Source: Bacteroidales bacterium (lineage in GTDB: Bacteria; Bacteroidota; Bacteroidia; Bacteroidales; UBA932). Taken from it: a DNA stretch of 64,000 nt. Position numbers and translations under genes: made by a program. The DNA lies in NCBI GenBank assembly GCA_015060335.1, contig SUYR01000014.1, positions 1 through 64,000 of the forward strand. The letters are read 5' to 3'. Within the stretch, counting starts at the first letter, position 1, and each line of letters begins with the position of its first letter. A model generated the notes under the pieces. The model was not told the origin of the DNA and made no database searches. It was given only the letters and a program-made list of their open reading frames with translations. Positions 45,282-55,091 of the stretch are shown here, piece by piece.

Positions 45282-46627
45282 TGAAAAAGTTTATTACAGA
45301 CAGACAGACGATAGAAGACTTGAATCTCATTGGAAGATTCAAGAAGGATTCTGTCATAAATATATTTGACAGGACAAAGACCCGTGCAGGTCGTCAGGCA
45401 CTTGAGGATATGTTCCGCAATCCGATGACAGATGCAGCACAGATCAATGCAAGGAGCAATGCTTTCGCTTACTACAAGAAACTTGACCTTGTGTTTCCTT
45501 TTGAGGAGTCACAGATAGAGCTCATTGAATATTATATCAATTCAGGAGCTTCTGCAGATGCTCTGTCTTCTGCAATGAACATGTTCATCGGCAAGTGCAA
45601 GCTTGTTCTTGCCAATAACAAGGCATATGAAAAAGTTCTCGAGGGAATGAGTGTCCTTGCTGAAGTGATGGTAGGATCTTCAGAACTTCTTAAGAAGTTT
45701 CCATTGGAAGATTGTCCGGAGAAGGTGGATATAGAGAAGTTCCTTTCCTATATGACATCAGACGTTATCACAAGGCTGAAGAACATTGCCTCAAAGGGTA
45801 TTGAAATGGGACTTTCTCAGGCTATCAGTGCTGACAAGCTTGTGAGAATCAAGCTTTCTGATGCTGTATCTGTACTTATGCCTCTTCTTGCACGTCTCGA
45901 CCTGAATATGTCAGTAGGAACAGCCGCAGCAGAAAGAAAGTTCGGTTTTGCTCATGCTCTGGAGGCGGCAGACAGATTTGTGGATATGAAAGGTGTATGG
46001 CATCCTGCTCTGCTCAAACCGGTTGCCAATGATCTCAGAATAGATGCTGACAAGAACGTGTTTTTCCTTACAGGTGTAAACATGGCAGGTAAATCGACAT
46101 TCATGAAGGCTGTATCGATTGCTTATTATCTTGCACAGATGGGTTTCCCGGTTCCTGTGGAAAGTATGGAATTCACTCCTGTCGATGGTATTTTCACATC
46201 AATCAATGTGCCTGATGATATTTCTCAGGGTTATAGCCATTTCTATGCTGAAGTACTGAGAGTCAAGGGTATAGCCCAAAAAGTAGCAGAGGGGCTCAAT
46301 CTGTTCATCATATTCGACGAGCTTTTCAAGGGTACTAATGTGAAGGATGCTTATGATGCTACTTTGGCAGTTACAGATGCATATGCGACACATAGAAACT
46401 GTCTGTATATCATTTCTACTCATATTGTCGAAGTAGGACCGGCTCTGGCAGACAAATGCGGAAATGTACAGTTCCGATTCCTTTCCGCTCAGATGGATGG
46501 AAACAGACTGGTATATCCATATAAACTTGCTGAAGGAATTTCTGCCGACCGTCACGGAATGACTATTATTATGAACGAGCGTATTCTCGAGACTATCTCG
46601 GGTGAAGCTGAAAACGACGTGAAATAA
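45281..46627 (+). CDS. Short MutS-like ATPase, paralogue 1
   Basis: 448 residues. The C-terminal half is a MutS-family ATPase: GVNMAGKST (265-273; MutS consensus GPNMGGKST), SINVPDDISQGYSHFYAEV, and Walker B LFIIFDELFKGTN (341-353), then STHIVEVG. The N-terminal half resembles the helical MutS core. The mismatch-recognition and connector domains of true MutS are absent, so a role in mismatch repair is doubtful. The start codon overlaps the upstream stop by one base. Related stand-alone MutS-like proteins are known in Bacteroidetes, with no function I can name. Confidence 0.8.
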   Translation: MKKFITDRQTIEDLNLIGRFKKDSVINIFDRTKTRAGRQALEDMFRNPMTDAAQINARSNAFAYYKKLDLVFPFEESQIELIEYYINSGASADALSSAMNMFIGKCKLVLANNKAYEKVLEGMSVLAEVMVGSSELLKKFPLEDCPEKVDIEKFLSYMTSDVITRLKNIASKGIEMGLSQAISADKLVRIKLSDAVSVLMPLLARLDLNMSVGTAAAERKFGFAHALEAADRFVDMKGVWHPALLKPVANDLRIDADKNVFFLTGVNMAGKSTFMKAVSIAYYLAQMGFPVPVESMEFTPVDGIFTSINVPDDISQGYSHFYAEVLRVKGIAQKVAEGLNLFIIFDELFKGTNVKDAYDATLAVTDAYATHRNCLYIISTHIVEVGPALADKCGNVQFRFLSAQMDGNRLVYPYKLAEGISADRHGMTIIMNERILETISGEAENDVK

Positions 46628-47973
46628 TGAGCTTTATAATTGATAAACAAACACTTAACGATTTAGGCATCTTCTCATATAAGAAAGAGGTCTCTGTTTA
46701 TGCGCTCTATAACAATGCCAGGACCAGAGGTGGCTCCCAGATTCTTGAGGATATGTTTTATAACCCTCTTGACAATTATGAGCTTATTGAAAGAAGATCT
46801 TCTCTGATAGGATATTTTCAGAATTCAGGTCTTCAGTTTCCTTTCAAGACTGCATGGTTTGATGCTGCTGAGTTCTACCTATCAGATACTGATGAGAGGA
46901 CAAGAATTACAGCTCAGACAGAAGGAAAAGGAACGGAAGTAGCAGCCCTTCAGAAGAAGCTGAGAAAGATTATCAAGACAGATACAGAATTCGAGCAGGC
47001 AGAAAACGGTATTGTATCATTGATCAACATAATCAACACTCTTGATGACTTTACTCAGAAGATGATTGCTGATAAGAGTGTCTCATCGATGACAACATCT
47101 CTGCATACTGTCAGGGAGATTATTGAGAGTGCTGCGTTTTCTTCTGTTCTTCAGTCCAAGGGTATTGAGAAACTTACTCAGGATCAGGCTGCCGGTTTTG
47201 ATAACATTCTTCGTTATGACAGACATGAGGAAGTAAGACAGATCCTGGATTTTGTATATCATCTTGACGTATATATTTCAGTGGCAGCTGTCGCAAAGTC
47301 AAAGGGTTTTGTGAAGGCAGAAGTCCTGAAACCGTCGGAGAATGTGATGGAGCTTAAGGGTGCTTTTCATCCGATGTTGAAGGCTCCTGTTGCAAATGAT
47401 TTGACAATCAGTGCTGAAAACAATATTGTTTTCTTGACTGGAGCTAATATGGCAGGTAAATCTACATTCATGAAGACCTTTGGAATAAGTGTCTTTCTTG
47501 CCCATGTAGGCTTTCCAGTACCTGCCCAGTCCATGAGATTTTCAGTGAGGGACGGTCTGTTCACCACGATTAATCTTCCGGATAATCTCAATCAGGGTTT
47601 CAGCCATTTCTATGCAGAAGTAAGGCGACTTAAGAGATGCGCTCAGAGTGTGAACAGATGGCCGAATCTTGTCATCATATTCGATGAGCTTTTCAGAGGT
47701 ACTAATGTCAAGGACGCTTATGATGCTACAGTTGCTGTGACAGAGGCTTTCGCTCGTAAGAAAAGCAGCATTTTCATGATTTCCACTCATATTATTGAGG
47801 CGGGAGATGAACTGAAGAAGAAGTGTAATAATATAGAGTATGTATATCTTCCTACAGTGATGGAAGGAGCAGTTCCTCGTTATACATATAAACTGGAAAA
47901 GGGAATCACAGCTGACCGTCTCGGAATGATTATAATCAGAAACGAAGGAATACTTGATATTTTGAAAAAATAA
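46627..47973 (+). CDS. Short MutS-like ATPase, paralogue 2
   Basis: 448 residues, the same length and layout as paralogue 1, with GANMAGKSTFMKT, INLPDNLNQGFSHFYAEV, LVIIFDELFRGTN and STHIIEAG. Both copies keep all ATPase motifs, so neither is a decayed copy, and MutS-family ATPases act as dimers, so a heterodimer is plausible. It starts at the last base of paralogue 1 and ends 14 bases before the SusC gene, which suggests co-transcription with the uptake locus. Confidence 0.8.
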   Translation: MSFIIDKQTLNDLGIFSYKKEVSVYALYNNARTRGGSQILEDMFYNPLDNYELIERRSSLIGYFQNSGLQFPFKTAWFDAAEFYLSDTDERTRITAQTEGKGTEVAALQKKLRKIIKTDTEFEQAENGIVSLINIINTLDDFTQKMIADKSVSSMTTSLHTVREIIESAAFSSVLQSKGIEKLTQDQAAGFDNILRYDRHEEVRQILDFVYHLDVYISVAAVAKSKGFVKAEVLKPSENVMELKGAFHPMLKAPVANDLTISAENNIVFLTGANMAGKSTFMKTFGISVFLAHVGFPVPAQSMRFSVRDGLFTTINLPDNLNQGFSHFYAEVRRLKRCAQSVNRWPNLVIIFDELFRGTNVKDAYDATVAVTEAFARKKSSIFMISTHIIEAGDELKKKCNNIEYVYLPTVMEGAVPRYTYKLEKGITADRLGMIIIRNEGILDILKK

Positions 47974-47987
47974 CGAATTAAACAGAT

Positions 47988-50900
47988 ATGATGTCTAAAT
48001 TTAGAATCTTCACCTTGATCAGCATTATGCTCGCCTTCCTGTCGGCAGGCGAAGTGGTGGTGTCTGCTCAGTCAACAAAGGAAGGTTACGTGGTCGGTAT
48101 AGTAAGAGACCGTGTGACAGATGAGCCTTTGGTAGGTGTTGCAATTTATTTTGATGGAAAGAGTTACGGCTCTTTGACAAATGATGACGGATATTATTCC
48201 ATCAAGAGACCGGAAGGTGGTGGAAAGCTGATTTTTTCTCTTATCGGATATGAGACAGAAGAAGTTAAGATCGGATCTCACGCCAAGATGGATATCACAA
48301 TGGTGGAAGCCACAGAGAGTCTTGATGACGTTATCGTTACGGGTTTTGCGCCGATCAGAAAGGACGGATTTTCCGGTAATACCACAAAGATCAAGAAGGA
48401 CGAGATCCTGAAGGCCAATCCTACAAATATGATTTCGGCAATCCAGACCTTTGACCCTTCTTTCCGAATCCAGCAGAATATCGCGGCAGGAGCAAACCCC
48501 AATGCTTCTCCAGAGATTTCGCTTCGTGGTCAGACAAGTATAAGCGGCACATCGCTGGAAACACAGGATATTTCCAAGCAGTCACTTTCCGGTACTGCAA
48601 ATATGCCTATCTTCATTCTTGACGGCTTTGAGGTAGATGTGGAAAAGATCTATGACCTTGACCCTACACGTATCCATAGTATCAATATCCTTAAGGATGC
48701 TGCCGCTACTGCCCTTTACGGATCGAGAGCGGCTAATGGAGTCATTGTAGTCGAACTTCGTGCTCCTGAAGCCGGCAAACTAAGACTTCAGTACAATACC
48801 ACTCTCACCGTAGAGATGCCTGACCTTTCTTCATATAACCTTATGACAGCTAAGGAAAAGCTTGAGGCTGAGAGACTTGCGGGATTGTATGACAGCTCGA
48901 CCCCTGCAATTTCCCCATATACCAACGGTTACTATGAGAGAATGAACAATATCATCCAGGGAGTAGATACATATTGGCTTTCTCTCGGTCTTAGAACTGC
49001 TTTCAGTCAGCGACATTCAGTATATATCGACGGTGGTGAGAACAATGTAAGATGGGGAGTGGAACTTAACTACAATGGCAATAATGGAGTCATGCAGAAA
49101 TCTGACAGAAATGTTACTGGTGCCGGTTTCTATGTGGATTACCGTATCGGAAAGTTCCAGGTCAAGAACAAGACGACATTCATGTTCGGTAACAGCAATG
49201 ATGTGCCTTTCAACTCGTTCAGCGACTATTCTCACCTTAATCCGTATCTGAGAATCTACGACGAGGATGGAAACTATCTCAGAAAACTGGAAAGTTTTGC
49301 CGGCTATTCCGGTTCTCTTGTCAATCCGCTGTATGAGATCCATAACTACAACAGCTACGACAAGTCAAATTATTATGAAATAGTTGATAACCTTCTTGTC
49401 AACTGGAACATCACCAAGGAACTCAGGCTTCGTCTTCAGATGTCAGCTACCATCAAAAGAGAAAATTCTGAGCTGTACAAGGATCCTGCTTCCGCATCGT
49501 ACGGAACCGGTAATCTTGCAATGAACGGAGACAAGAGCATGTCATCAGGAGACAGCAATGTGATTGACGGTACACTTCAGCTGATGTATAACAAGAGCAT
49601 CAAGAAGCATTATCTCAACATGAACCTTTCAGGAAATCTCAGGTCATCGAAGTATGTGACCGAATATGCGGACTATCGAGGATTCCCGGGCGGTGACCTT
49701 ACATCTCCGAACTATGCGGCTGAAATCATCAACAAACCTACAAGAAACGACCAGCGTTCAAGACTTCTCGGTTTCCTTCTGACCGGAAACTACGCTTGGG
49801 ACAATATCTATTTTGCCGACCTTACCGGTCGTCTTGACGGATCTTCAGAATTCGGTTCCAACAGAAGATGGTCGATGTTCTGGGCTACCGGAGCTGGTAT
49901 CAATATCCATAACTATCCGATACTGAAGCACAATCCTGTTTTGTCAACCCTCAAGTTCAGAGGATCATATGGACTTACAGGTAAGACAAACTTCTCGCAG
50001 TATTCAGCACGTAACCTCTATCAGCTTCAGACAGGTAACTGGTTCCCTACAGGATATGGAGTATTCCTCTCTCAGATGGGTAACAAGGATCTGAAGTGGG
50101 AAAGGACTTACCAGCTTGACCTCGGATTCGAGTTCGGACTGTGGAGAGACAGAGTGTTCCTGAAGGCTTCGGTTTACAATGCAGAGACAGTCGACCTTAT
50201 CACAGATTTCGCTCTGCCTTCATCTACCGGTTTTACCTCACATAAAGAGAATATGGGTAAGGTAAGAAACCTCGGTATGGAGCTGGATCTCCGTGTACGT
50301 ATATATCAGGATAAGGATTTCATGCTCCAGGCATTCGGAAACTTTGCGCGAAACAAGAATACAGTCCTTGAGATTTCAGAGGCTATGGAGGCATATAACA
50401 AGAAGGTTGAAGAGGCTTTCAAGAATTTCAATCCTACAACTTCCACCAATCAGGATTATGCCAAGCCTTATCTGAAATATTATGAGGGCGCTTCGATGAC
50501 TGCCATTGCAGGTATGAAGTCTCTTGGTATTTCTCCTTCAAACGGTAAGGAAATCTATCTCAAGCCAAATGGAGAGGTTACGGATGTATGGTCTGCAGAA
50601 GACTGGGTTGTAATCGGTGATACAGCTCCTAAAGGTCAGGGTTCCTTCGGTCTGACAGCTACCTATAAAGAGTGGTCACTGTTTACATCATTCCTCTATC
50701 ACTTCGGTGGAGATGCATACAACAGTACCCTGGTCAACTATGTGGAGAATGTAAATCTTTCCAATCAGAATGTCGACAGGCGAGTTCTTATGGACCGTTG
50801 GCAGAAGCCTGGTGATGTGACTACCATGAAAGATATCCGAGACAGAAACATTACTACAGGATCTACATCACGATTCGTACAGAAGGACAATACTTTGCAG

Positions 50901-51083
50901 TTCAGCTCAGTGACATTGAGCTATGATTTCAATCCAGCTCTGCTCCGCAAGGCACATATAACCATGTGCAAGTTGTCTTTGAGTGCCAATGACATTTTCT
51001 ATCTCTCGACAATCAGAAGAGAACGAGGTCTGTCATATCCGTACTCTCGTTCTGTAAGTTTTACGCTGAACCTTGGTTTCTAA
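47988..51083 (+). CDS. SusC/RagA-type TonB-dependent outer-membrane receptor (locus 2)
   Basis: 1031 residues. Signal peptide ending near VVVSAQ, carboxypeptidase-regulatory-like domain (VGIVRDRVTDEPLVGVAIYF), plug with LDDVIVTGFAPI, ISLRGQTSISG, FILDGFEVDVEKIYDLDP and ILKDAAATALYGSRAANGVI, then the barrel ending in ...SVSFTLNLGF. It is the pore of the second uptake system. The association with DUF4843 and PKD-like lipoproteins is typical of RagAB-like loci of unknown, possibly peptide, substrate. Confidence 0.92.
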   Translation: MMSKFRIFTLISIMLAFLSAGEVVVSAQSTKEGYVVGIVRDRVTDEPLVGVAIYFDGKSYGSLTNDDGYYSIKRPEGGGKLIFSLIGYETEEVKIGSHAKMDITMVEATESLDDVIVTGFAPIRKDGFSGNTTKIKKDEILKANPTNMISAIQTFDPSFRIQQNIAAGANPNASPEISLRGQTSISGTSLETQDISKQSLSGTANMPIFILDGFEVDVEKIYDLDPTRIHSINILKDAAATALYGSRAANGVIVVELRAPEAGKLRLQYNTTLTVEMPDLSSYNLMTAKEKLEAERLAGLYDSSTPAISPYTNGYYERMNNIIQGVDTYWLSLGLRTAFSQRHSVYIDGGENNVRWGVELNYNGNNGVMQKSDRNVTGAGFYVDYRIGKFQVKNKTTFMFGNSNDVPFNSFSDYSHLNPYLRIYDEDGNYLRKLESFAGYSGSLVNPLYEIHNYNSYDKSNYYEIVDNLLVNWNITKELRLRLQMSATIKRENSELYKDPASASYGTGNLAMNGDKSMSSGDSNVIDGTLQLMYNKSIKKHYLNMNLSGNLRSSKYVTEYADYRGFPGGDLTSPNYAAEIINKPTRNDQRSRLLGFLLTGNYAWDNIYFADLTGRLDGSSEFGSNRRWSMFWATGAGINIHNYPILKHNPVLSTLKFRGSYGLTGKTNFSQYSARNLYQLQTGNWFPTGYGVFLSQMGNKDLKWERTYQLDLGFEFGLWRDRVFLKASVYNAETVDLITDFALPSSTGFTSHKENMGKVRNLGMELDLRVRIYQDKDFMLQAFGNFARNKNTVLEISEAMEAYNKKVEEAFKNFNPTTSTNQDYAKPYLKYYEGASMTAIAGMKSLGISPSNGKEIYLKPNGEVTDVWSAEDWVVIGDTAPKGQGSFGLTATYKEWSLFTSFLYHFGGDAYNSTLVNYVENVNLSNQNVDRRVLMDRWQKPGDVTTMKDIRDRNITTGSTSRFVQKDNTLQFSSVTLSYDFNPALLRKAHITMCKLSLSANDIFYLSTIRRERGLSYPYSRSVSFTLNLGF

Positions 51084-51089
51084 CCCTTT

Positions 51090-51117
51090 TGTCATGTCGA
51101 GAGCAGTCGAGACATCT
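51090..51117 (+). repeat. Copy 2 of the 28-bp imperfect palindromic repeat
   Basis: It lies between the SusC and SusD genes of locus 2 and differs from the copy at 29891-29918 (other strand) at two central positions. The half-sites ATGTCGA and TCGAGACAT could form a hairpin in the mRNA between the two genes. Confidence 0.8.
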
Positions 51118-51129
51118 AATCAATAGAAT

Positions 51130-52677
51130 ATGAAGAAAACATTTTTATATATAACAACACTCCTTCTTGCCGCTTCATGCAACTGGCTTGAAATCACTCC
51201 GGAAAATGCCATCGACGAAGATGACCTCTTTACCACTGGTTATGGTTTCAGAAACGCTTTGAACGGAGTATATCTCGAGATAGGAAGCCGCGACCTTTAT
51301 GGTGAGAATCTTTCATGGGGATTTCTGAGTGCTGCTGCACAGGAGTATCTTACTGACAATTCTCAGCAGGGATCATATACTGCACCATTGAACAAGGATG
51401 CTGCAGAGTTTGTGTATAACTCAACACTTACTCAACCTGTAATCCAGACTATATGGGAAAGGCAATATTCTGTAATTGCGAATATCAATAAGATAATCGA
51501 ACATATCGACCAGGTCGATAAGAGTGCTTTCGCTTATGGCGAAGATGAACAGAATCTGATCAAGGCTGAGGCATATGCGCTTCGTGCAATGCTGCATTTC
51601 GATCTGCTTCGTCTCTTTGCGCCGGCTCCCGCAACCAATCCTGCAGGTACCTACATACCGTACAGGGACAAGTTCGGACCGGAAATGGGTGATAAGCTCA
51701 CAGTCACAGCCTTCATAGAAAGGTGTCTCAAGGATATCGCTGTCGCAGAGCCGCTTCTGAAGAATTTTGACACGGAGTATCATCCTCAGGCAATGTATGC
51801 TCATATGGCAGGAGGCAGCAGTACAAGCATGAATGCACGATATCGTTTCAATTCCAATATGTTTATTGACGAAATGGGCGAATTCTTCTGGTTCAGAGGT
51901 TGGAGACTGAACTATATGGCTCTGCTTGCTCTCAAAGCACGGATATGTCACTATACTAATGGAGCGTACAAGGAAGAGGCTAAGAATGCAGCACAAGAAC
52001 TTTATGATACATTCTATAAGGAAAAGTCTTGGGTTGGATTTACGCCGGTCGAGAATATCAATGCAACTTCATCTACACGATATTTCAAGATTTCTGACGA
52101 TGTGTTGTTTGGGGCATATTATAAGAATCTTGCAACTGAGTATGATTCTGAGCTGTTTGGCAATGATAATACAATTAAATATCCGTTGGCAGGCATTGAT
52201 AATCTATTTTTATCTGATGTTTCAGGTAACTATGATGATCTGAGATTCGATAAACTGATTCTTTCTACAAATGCCTTGAATAAGGCATATTATACAGGTA
52301 AGTATAGTGTTTCTTCCGAGTCGTATATAGAGGCTGTTGAGAATCCTATGATACCATTGTTCAGATTCAGTGAAGTATGTCAGATTTTGGCAGAGATAGA
52401 GGCGCAGGATGGTAATTATACAGATGCAGTCGCTTATCTTACTGAGGTGCGCAATGCGAGAGGAGCTTTTAGAAATATTTCCGTCTCTGATATTGAGCAG
52501 TTCATGCAGGAACTTATTCTTGAAGCGAGAAAAGAGAACCTGTGTGAGGGTAGAAATTTCTATCTGTATAAGCGTCTGAATATAGAGAAAGTTGAAAGCT
52601 CATCAAAACCAGGATTTTATACTGATATGCGTGACGGTTATGTCCTTCCTATTCCGACATCAGAAAGTCCGTTTTAA
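51130..52677 (+). CDS. SusD/RagB-type outer-membrane lipoprotein (locus 2)
   Basis: 515 residues. Lipobox LAASC, then NWLEITPENAIDEDDLF and GFRNALNGVYLEI, as in RagB-like proteins. The C-terminus has FSEVCQILAEIEAQDGNY and EARKENLCEGRNFYLYKRL. It should cap the SusC receptor encoded 46 bases upstream. The gap between them holds the palindromic repeat. Confidence 0.9.
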   Translation: MKKTFLYITTLLLAASCNWLEITPENAIDEDDLFTTGYGFRNALNGVYLEIGSRDLYGENLSWGFLSAAAQEYLTDNSQQGSYTAPLNKDAAEFVYNSTLTQPVIQTIWERQYSVIANINKIIEHIDQVDKSAFAYGEDEQNLIKAEAYALRAMLHFDLLRLFAPAPATNPAGTYIPYRDKFGPEMGDKLTVTAFIERCLKDIAVAEPLLKNFDTEYHPQAMYAHMAGGSSTSMNARYRFNSNMFIDEMGEFFWFRGWRLNYMALLALKARICHYTNGAYKEEAKNAAQELYDTFYKEKSWVGFTPVENINATSSTRYFKISDDVLFGAYYKNLATEYDSELFGNDNTIKYPLAGIDNLFLSDVSGNYDDLRFDKLILSTNALNKAYYTGKYSVSSESYIEAVENPMIPLFRFSEVCQILAEIEAQDGNYTDAVAYLTEVRNARGAFRNISVSDIEQFMQELILEARKENLCEGRNFYLYKRLNIEKVESSSKPGFYTDMRDGYVLPIPTSESPF

Positions 52678-52687
52678 TATATGATTT

Positions 52688-53377
52688 ATGAAAAGAATAA
52701 TATATATAATGATACTGATACTTACGGTATCGGCTTGTAAGGAGGATACTTTGCCAGTATATAATGGAGATAATTATCTGCATTTTACTCCTGGGATCAA
52801 CGACGTAGCAGAGGTTAAATATAACTTTGCTTTGGATGGACAGACTTCATCTGAGACAGAAGTAGCAATACCAGTTCAGATCAGACTTTGGGGATATCTT
52901 CCAACTGCTGATATTAAATGTTCTGTCAGCGTTTCTGAGAAAGGAACAACTGCAATGGAATCAGATTATGTAAATCCGAAATATGCGACATTCCGCAAAG
53001 GTTTTGATGTAGATACCTTATGGATAAATGTGCGTAGACGTCCTGAACTGCTTTCGACAGACTATAAATTGGTGGTTGATCTGCAGAATGCAGATAATGG
53101 TTTTGTAGTCGCTCCTGCCAAGTATGCTTTTGTGACTGTTCACGTTGTAGATGAAATTCCTAATGCTCCTGTATGGTGGGAAACAACTCTGGCACTTGGA
53201 GAATATTCGCCAATCAAGTATAGACTCTTTAATATTTTTATGAATAAGGTAGTAGTAGATATTTCATCGTATACAGTTGACGGATTCAAGGTTGAAGTTG
53301 ATAATTTTAAGTCGTGGCTTCAGGAAAACAGTTCAATCTATTCTGAAGCACTTGATGTGTTTAATTCTATACCATAG
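52688..53377 (+). CDS. DUF4843 domain lipoprotein
   Basis: 229 residues. Short lipoprotein signal (LILTVSAC), then KEDTLPVYNGDNYLHFTP and a two-strand-rich body with EVAIPVQIRLWGYLPTADI and ATFRKGFDVDTLWINVRRRP. This matches the DUF4843 proteins regularly found between SusD and a PKD-like lipoprotein. It is presumed to sit on the cell surface as part of the SusCD assembly. Function is not established. Confidence 0.82.
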   Translation: MKRIIYIMILILTVSACKEDTLPVYNGDNYLHFTPGINDVAEVKYNFALDGQTSSETEVAIPVQIRLWGYLPTADIKCSVSVSEKGTTAMESDYVNPKYATFRKGFDVDTLWINVRRRPELLSTDYKLVVDLQNADNGFVVAPAKYAFVTVHVVDEIPNAPVWWETTLALGEYSPIKYRLFNIFMNKVVVDISSYTVDGFKVEVDNFKSWLQENSSIYSEALDVFNSIP

Positions 53378-53382
53378 CAATT

Positions 53383-55047
53383 ATGAAAAGACTATGTTTC
53401 ATTGCCGTAATTCTCTTTATGACAGTATCTTGTATCGAGGATAAGAGCAATTATAATTATATCAAGACAATCAAGGTGACGTTCGTGGATCAGATTCAGG
53501 GCTATACATTCATAGCGGGAGAAACTGTTGATCTGGTTGCACCTGTTACCTTCTCAGAGCAGATAGATGAGCAGGATATAGATAAATTGTTTGACATTAC
53601 GTGGTGGATGGATGGCGAGAAAATCGCGGAAGGTCATAAAATTACCCATACCTTTATGACTCCGGGTGGCTTTTCTCTTGTTGTAAAAGTCATCAATAGA
53701 GAAACCGGAGAGACTTACCTGAGTGAAACAATGCGTTCTACAACTAAGAATGCAGTGAGCTGGGGATGGATTGCTCTAAGTGAACGTGATGATAATTCAT
53801 CGAGTCTTTCATTCATGCATCCTGTAAGTTTCAATACAATTCATAATCTTGAAAGTGATATTCCCGGAGGACTTGGTACTGGACCGAAAGGATTGGAGTA
53901 TTATTTTGTTGACGGATCTATTCCTAGCTCATATATATCAGGCTTGGCGAAACTCATTGTCAACCAGTCAAGTGGTACAATAACTCTTGATGGGGCAAGC
54001 CTTCAGAAGGATAGAAGCCTTGCTGATGAGTTCCAAAATGGAAGTGAACCTGAAGAGGACCTGACAATCACTGGTTATGCATGGAAAGAAACATTCTATC
54101 TGATTGCTTCTGAGAAGGGAAACCTCTATATGAAATATCTGTCATCTGAATATTCACATATTCCATATTATGGTACTTATTCCAATATGCCGTATCCATT
54201 TGAGGGAGGTGCCCGAATCGGGTGTTTTCAAGGATTCCAAAATGTCTCTCGGTTCGTAAGAAATGAAACTTTGGCTATTATGTATGACGAACTCAATGGT
54301 CGTTTCCTTGCCTTTACTCCCGGGAACTGGTATGATAGTAGTAATCCTGATCCGTACAAGCCGGTACTTATTGAGTTCCAGCATTATGATGAGACTCAGA
54401 CTTTTGACCCTTCTGTGCCTAAGGTTAATGATATGGGGATTAATACAAAATGTCATGCAATCGGAGCTTATGAAAGTGAAACCTATATTTATACAGACGA
54501 GGAAACGGGAGAACAGGTTAGTCAAGGATGTAGCGTCTATGCCGCAGTGATAGATCTTGGCGGTAATGGTGATTTCTATCTTTATCGTTTCGATGTAAGT
54601 CCTTTATCTTATCGAGACCATACAATTGTAGGAAATTCCATCAGACCGATAGACGGTCCTATGAACTCTGGCAGCATTATCAAGATGTCAAGTGATTTCA
54701 GCAGAAATCCATATTTCTACTATACTGACGGAAATAATAAACTGTATGCTTATAGTATGGAACTTAACTCTTCAAAGTTGATATACGAAGCATCTGCAAA
54801 GATTGTCGCCGTGGCATCCTCACCATTGGATTGTGAATTTGCTTCCTATGGTGGTAATAGTACAGTTCCAAATTGGAGGCTTGCTGTCGGACAGTCCGAT
54901 GGAAATATCTCTATCCTCGATGTCAAGACAAAAACTATGACAGATGTCTTTGATAATATTCCTGCAGACTTGGTTTTGAAAACTGTAGGAGGGTTTGGTG
55001 ATATCAAAGATATCGTCTGGGCTACAAATTACACAGCAGAATTCTAA
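53383..55047 (+). CDS. PKD-like family lipoprotein
   Basis: 554 residues. Lipobox TVSC; an N-terminal Ig/PKD-like region (residues about 25-120, with DITWWMDGEKIAEGHKITHT), then a long repeat-like body reminiscent of a beta-propeller, with WGWIALSERDDNSSSLSFMH, FYLIASEKGNLYMKYLS and RLAVGQSDGNISILD. It is in the usual place downstream of DUF4843 in RagAB-like loci. It is likely to be a surface accessory or ligand-binding protein. Confidence 0.8.
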   Translation: MKRLCFIAVILFMTVSCIEDKSNYNYIKTIKVTFVDQIQGYTFIAGETVDLVAPVTFSEQIDEQDIDKLFDITWWMDGEKIAEGHKITHTFMTPGGFSLVVKVINRETGETYLSETMRSTTKNAVSWGWIALSERDDNSSSLSFMHPVSFNTIHNLESDIPGGLGTGPKGLEYYFVDGSIPSSYISGLAKLIVNQSSGTITLDGASLQKDRSLADEFQNGSEPEEDLTITGYAWKETFYLIASEKGNLYMKYLSSEYSHIPYYGTYSNMPYPFEGGARIGCFQGFQNVSRFVRNETLAIMYDELNGRFLAFTPGNWYDSSNPDPYKPVLIEFQHYDETQTFDPSVPKVNDMGINTKCHAIGAYESETYIYTDEETGEQVSQGCSVYAAVIDLGGNGDFYLYRFDVSPLSYRDHTIVGNSIRPIDGPMNSGSIIKMSSDFSRNPYFYYTDGNNKLYAYSMELNSSKLIYEASAKIVAVASSPLDCEFASYGGNSTVPNWRLAVGQSDGNISILDVKTKTMTDVFDNIPADLVLKTVGGFGDIKDIVWATNYTAEF

Positions 55048-55091
55048 TTCAATTAATAAAATCAAAGTTTAACAAATCAAAACAAATGACA

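Noticed and set aside
45281..47973. One MutS gene broken into two
   Set aside because: Both frames carry complete and separate ATPase domains with Walker A and B motifs, so they are paralogues.
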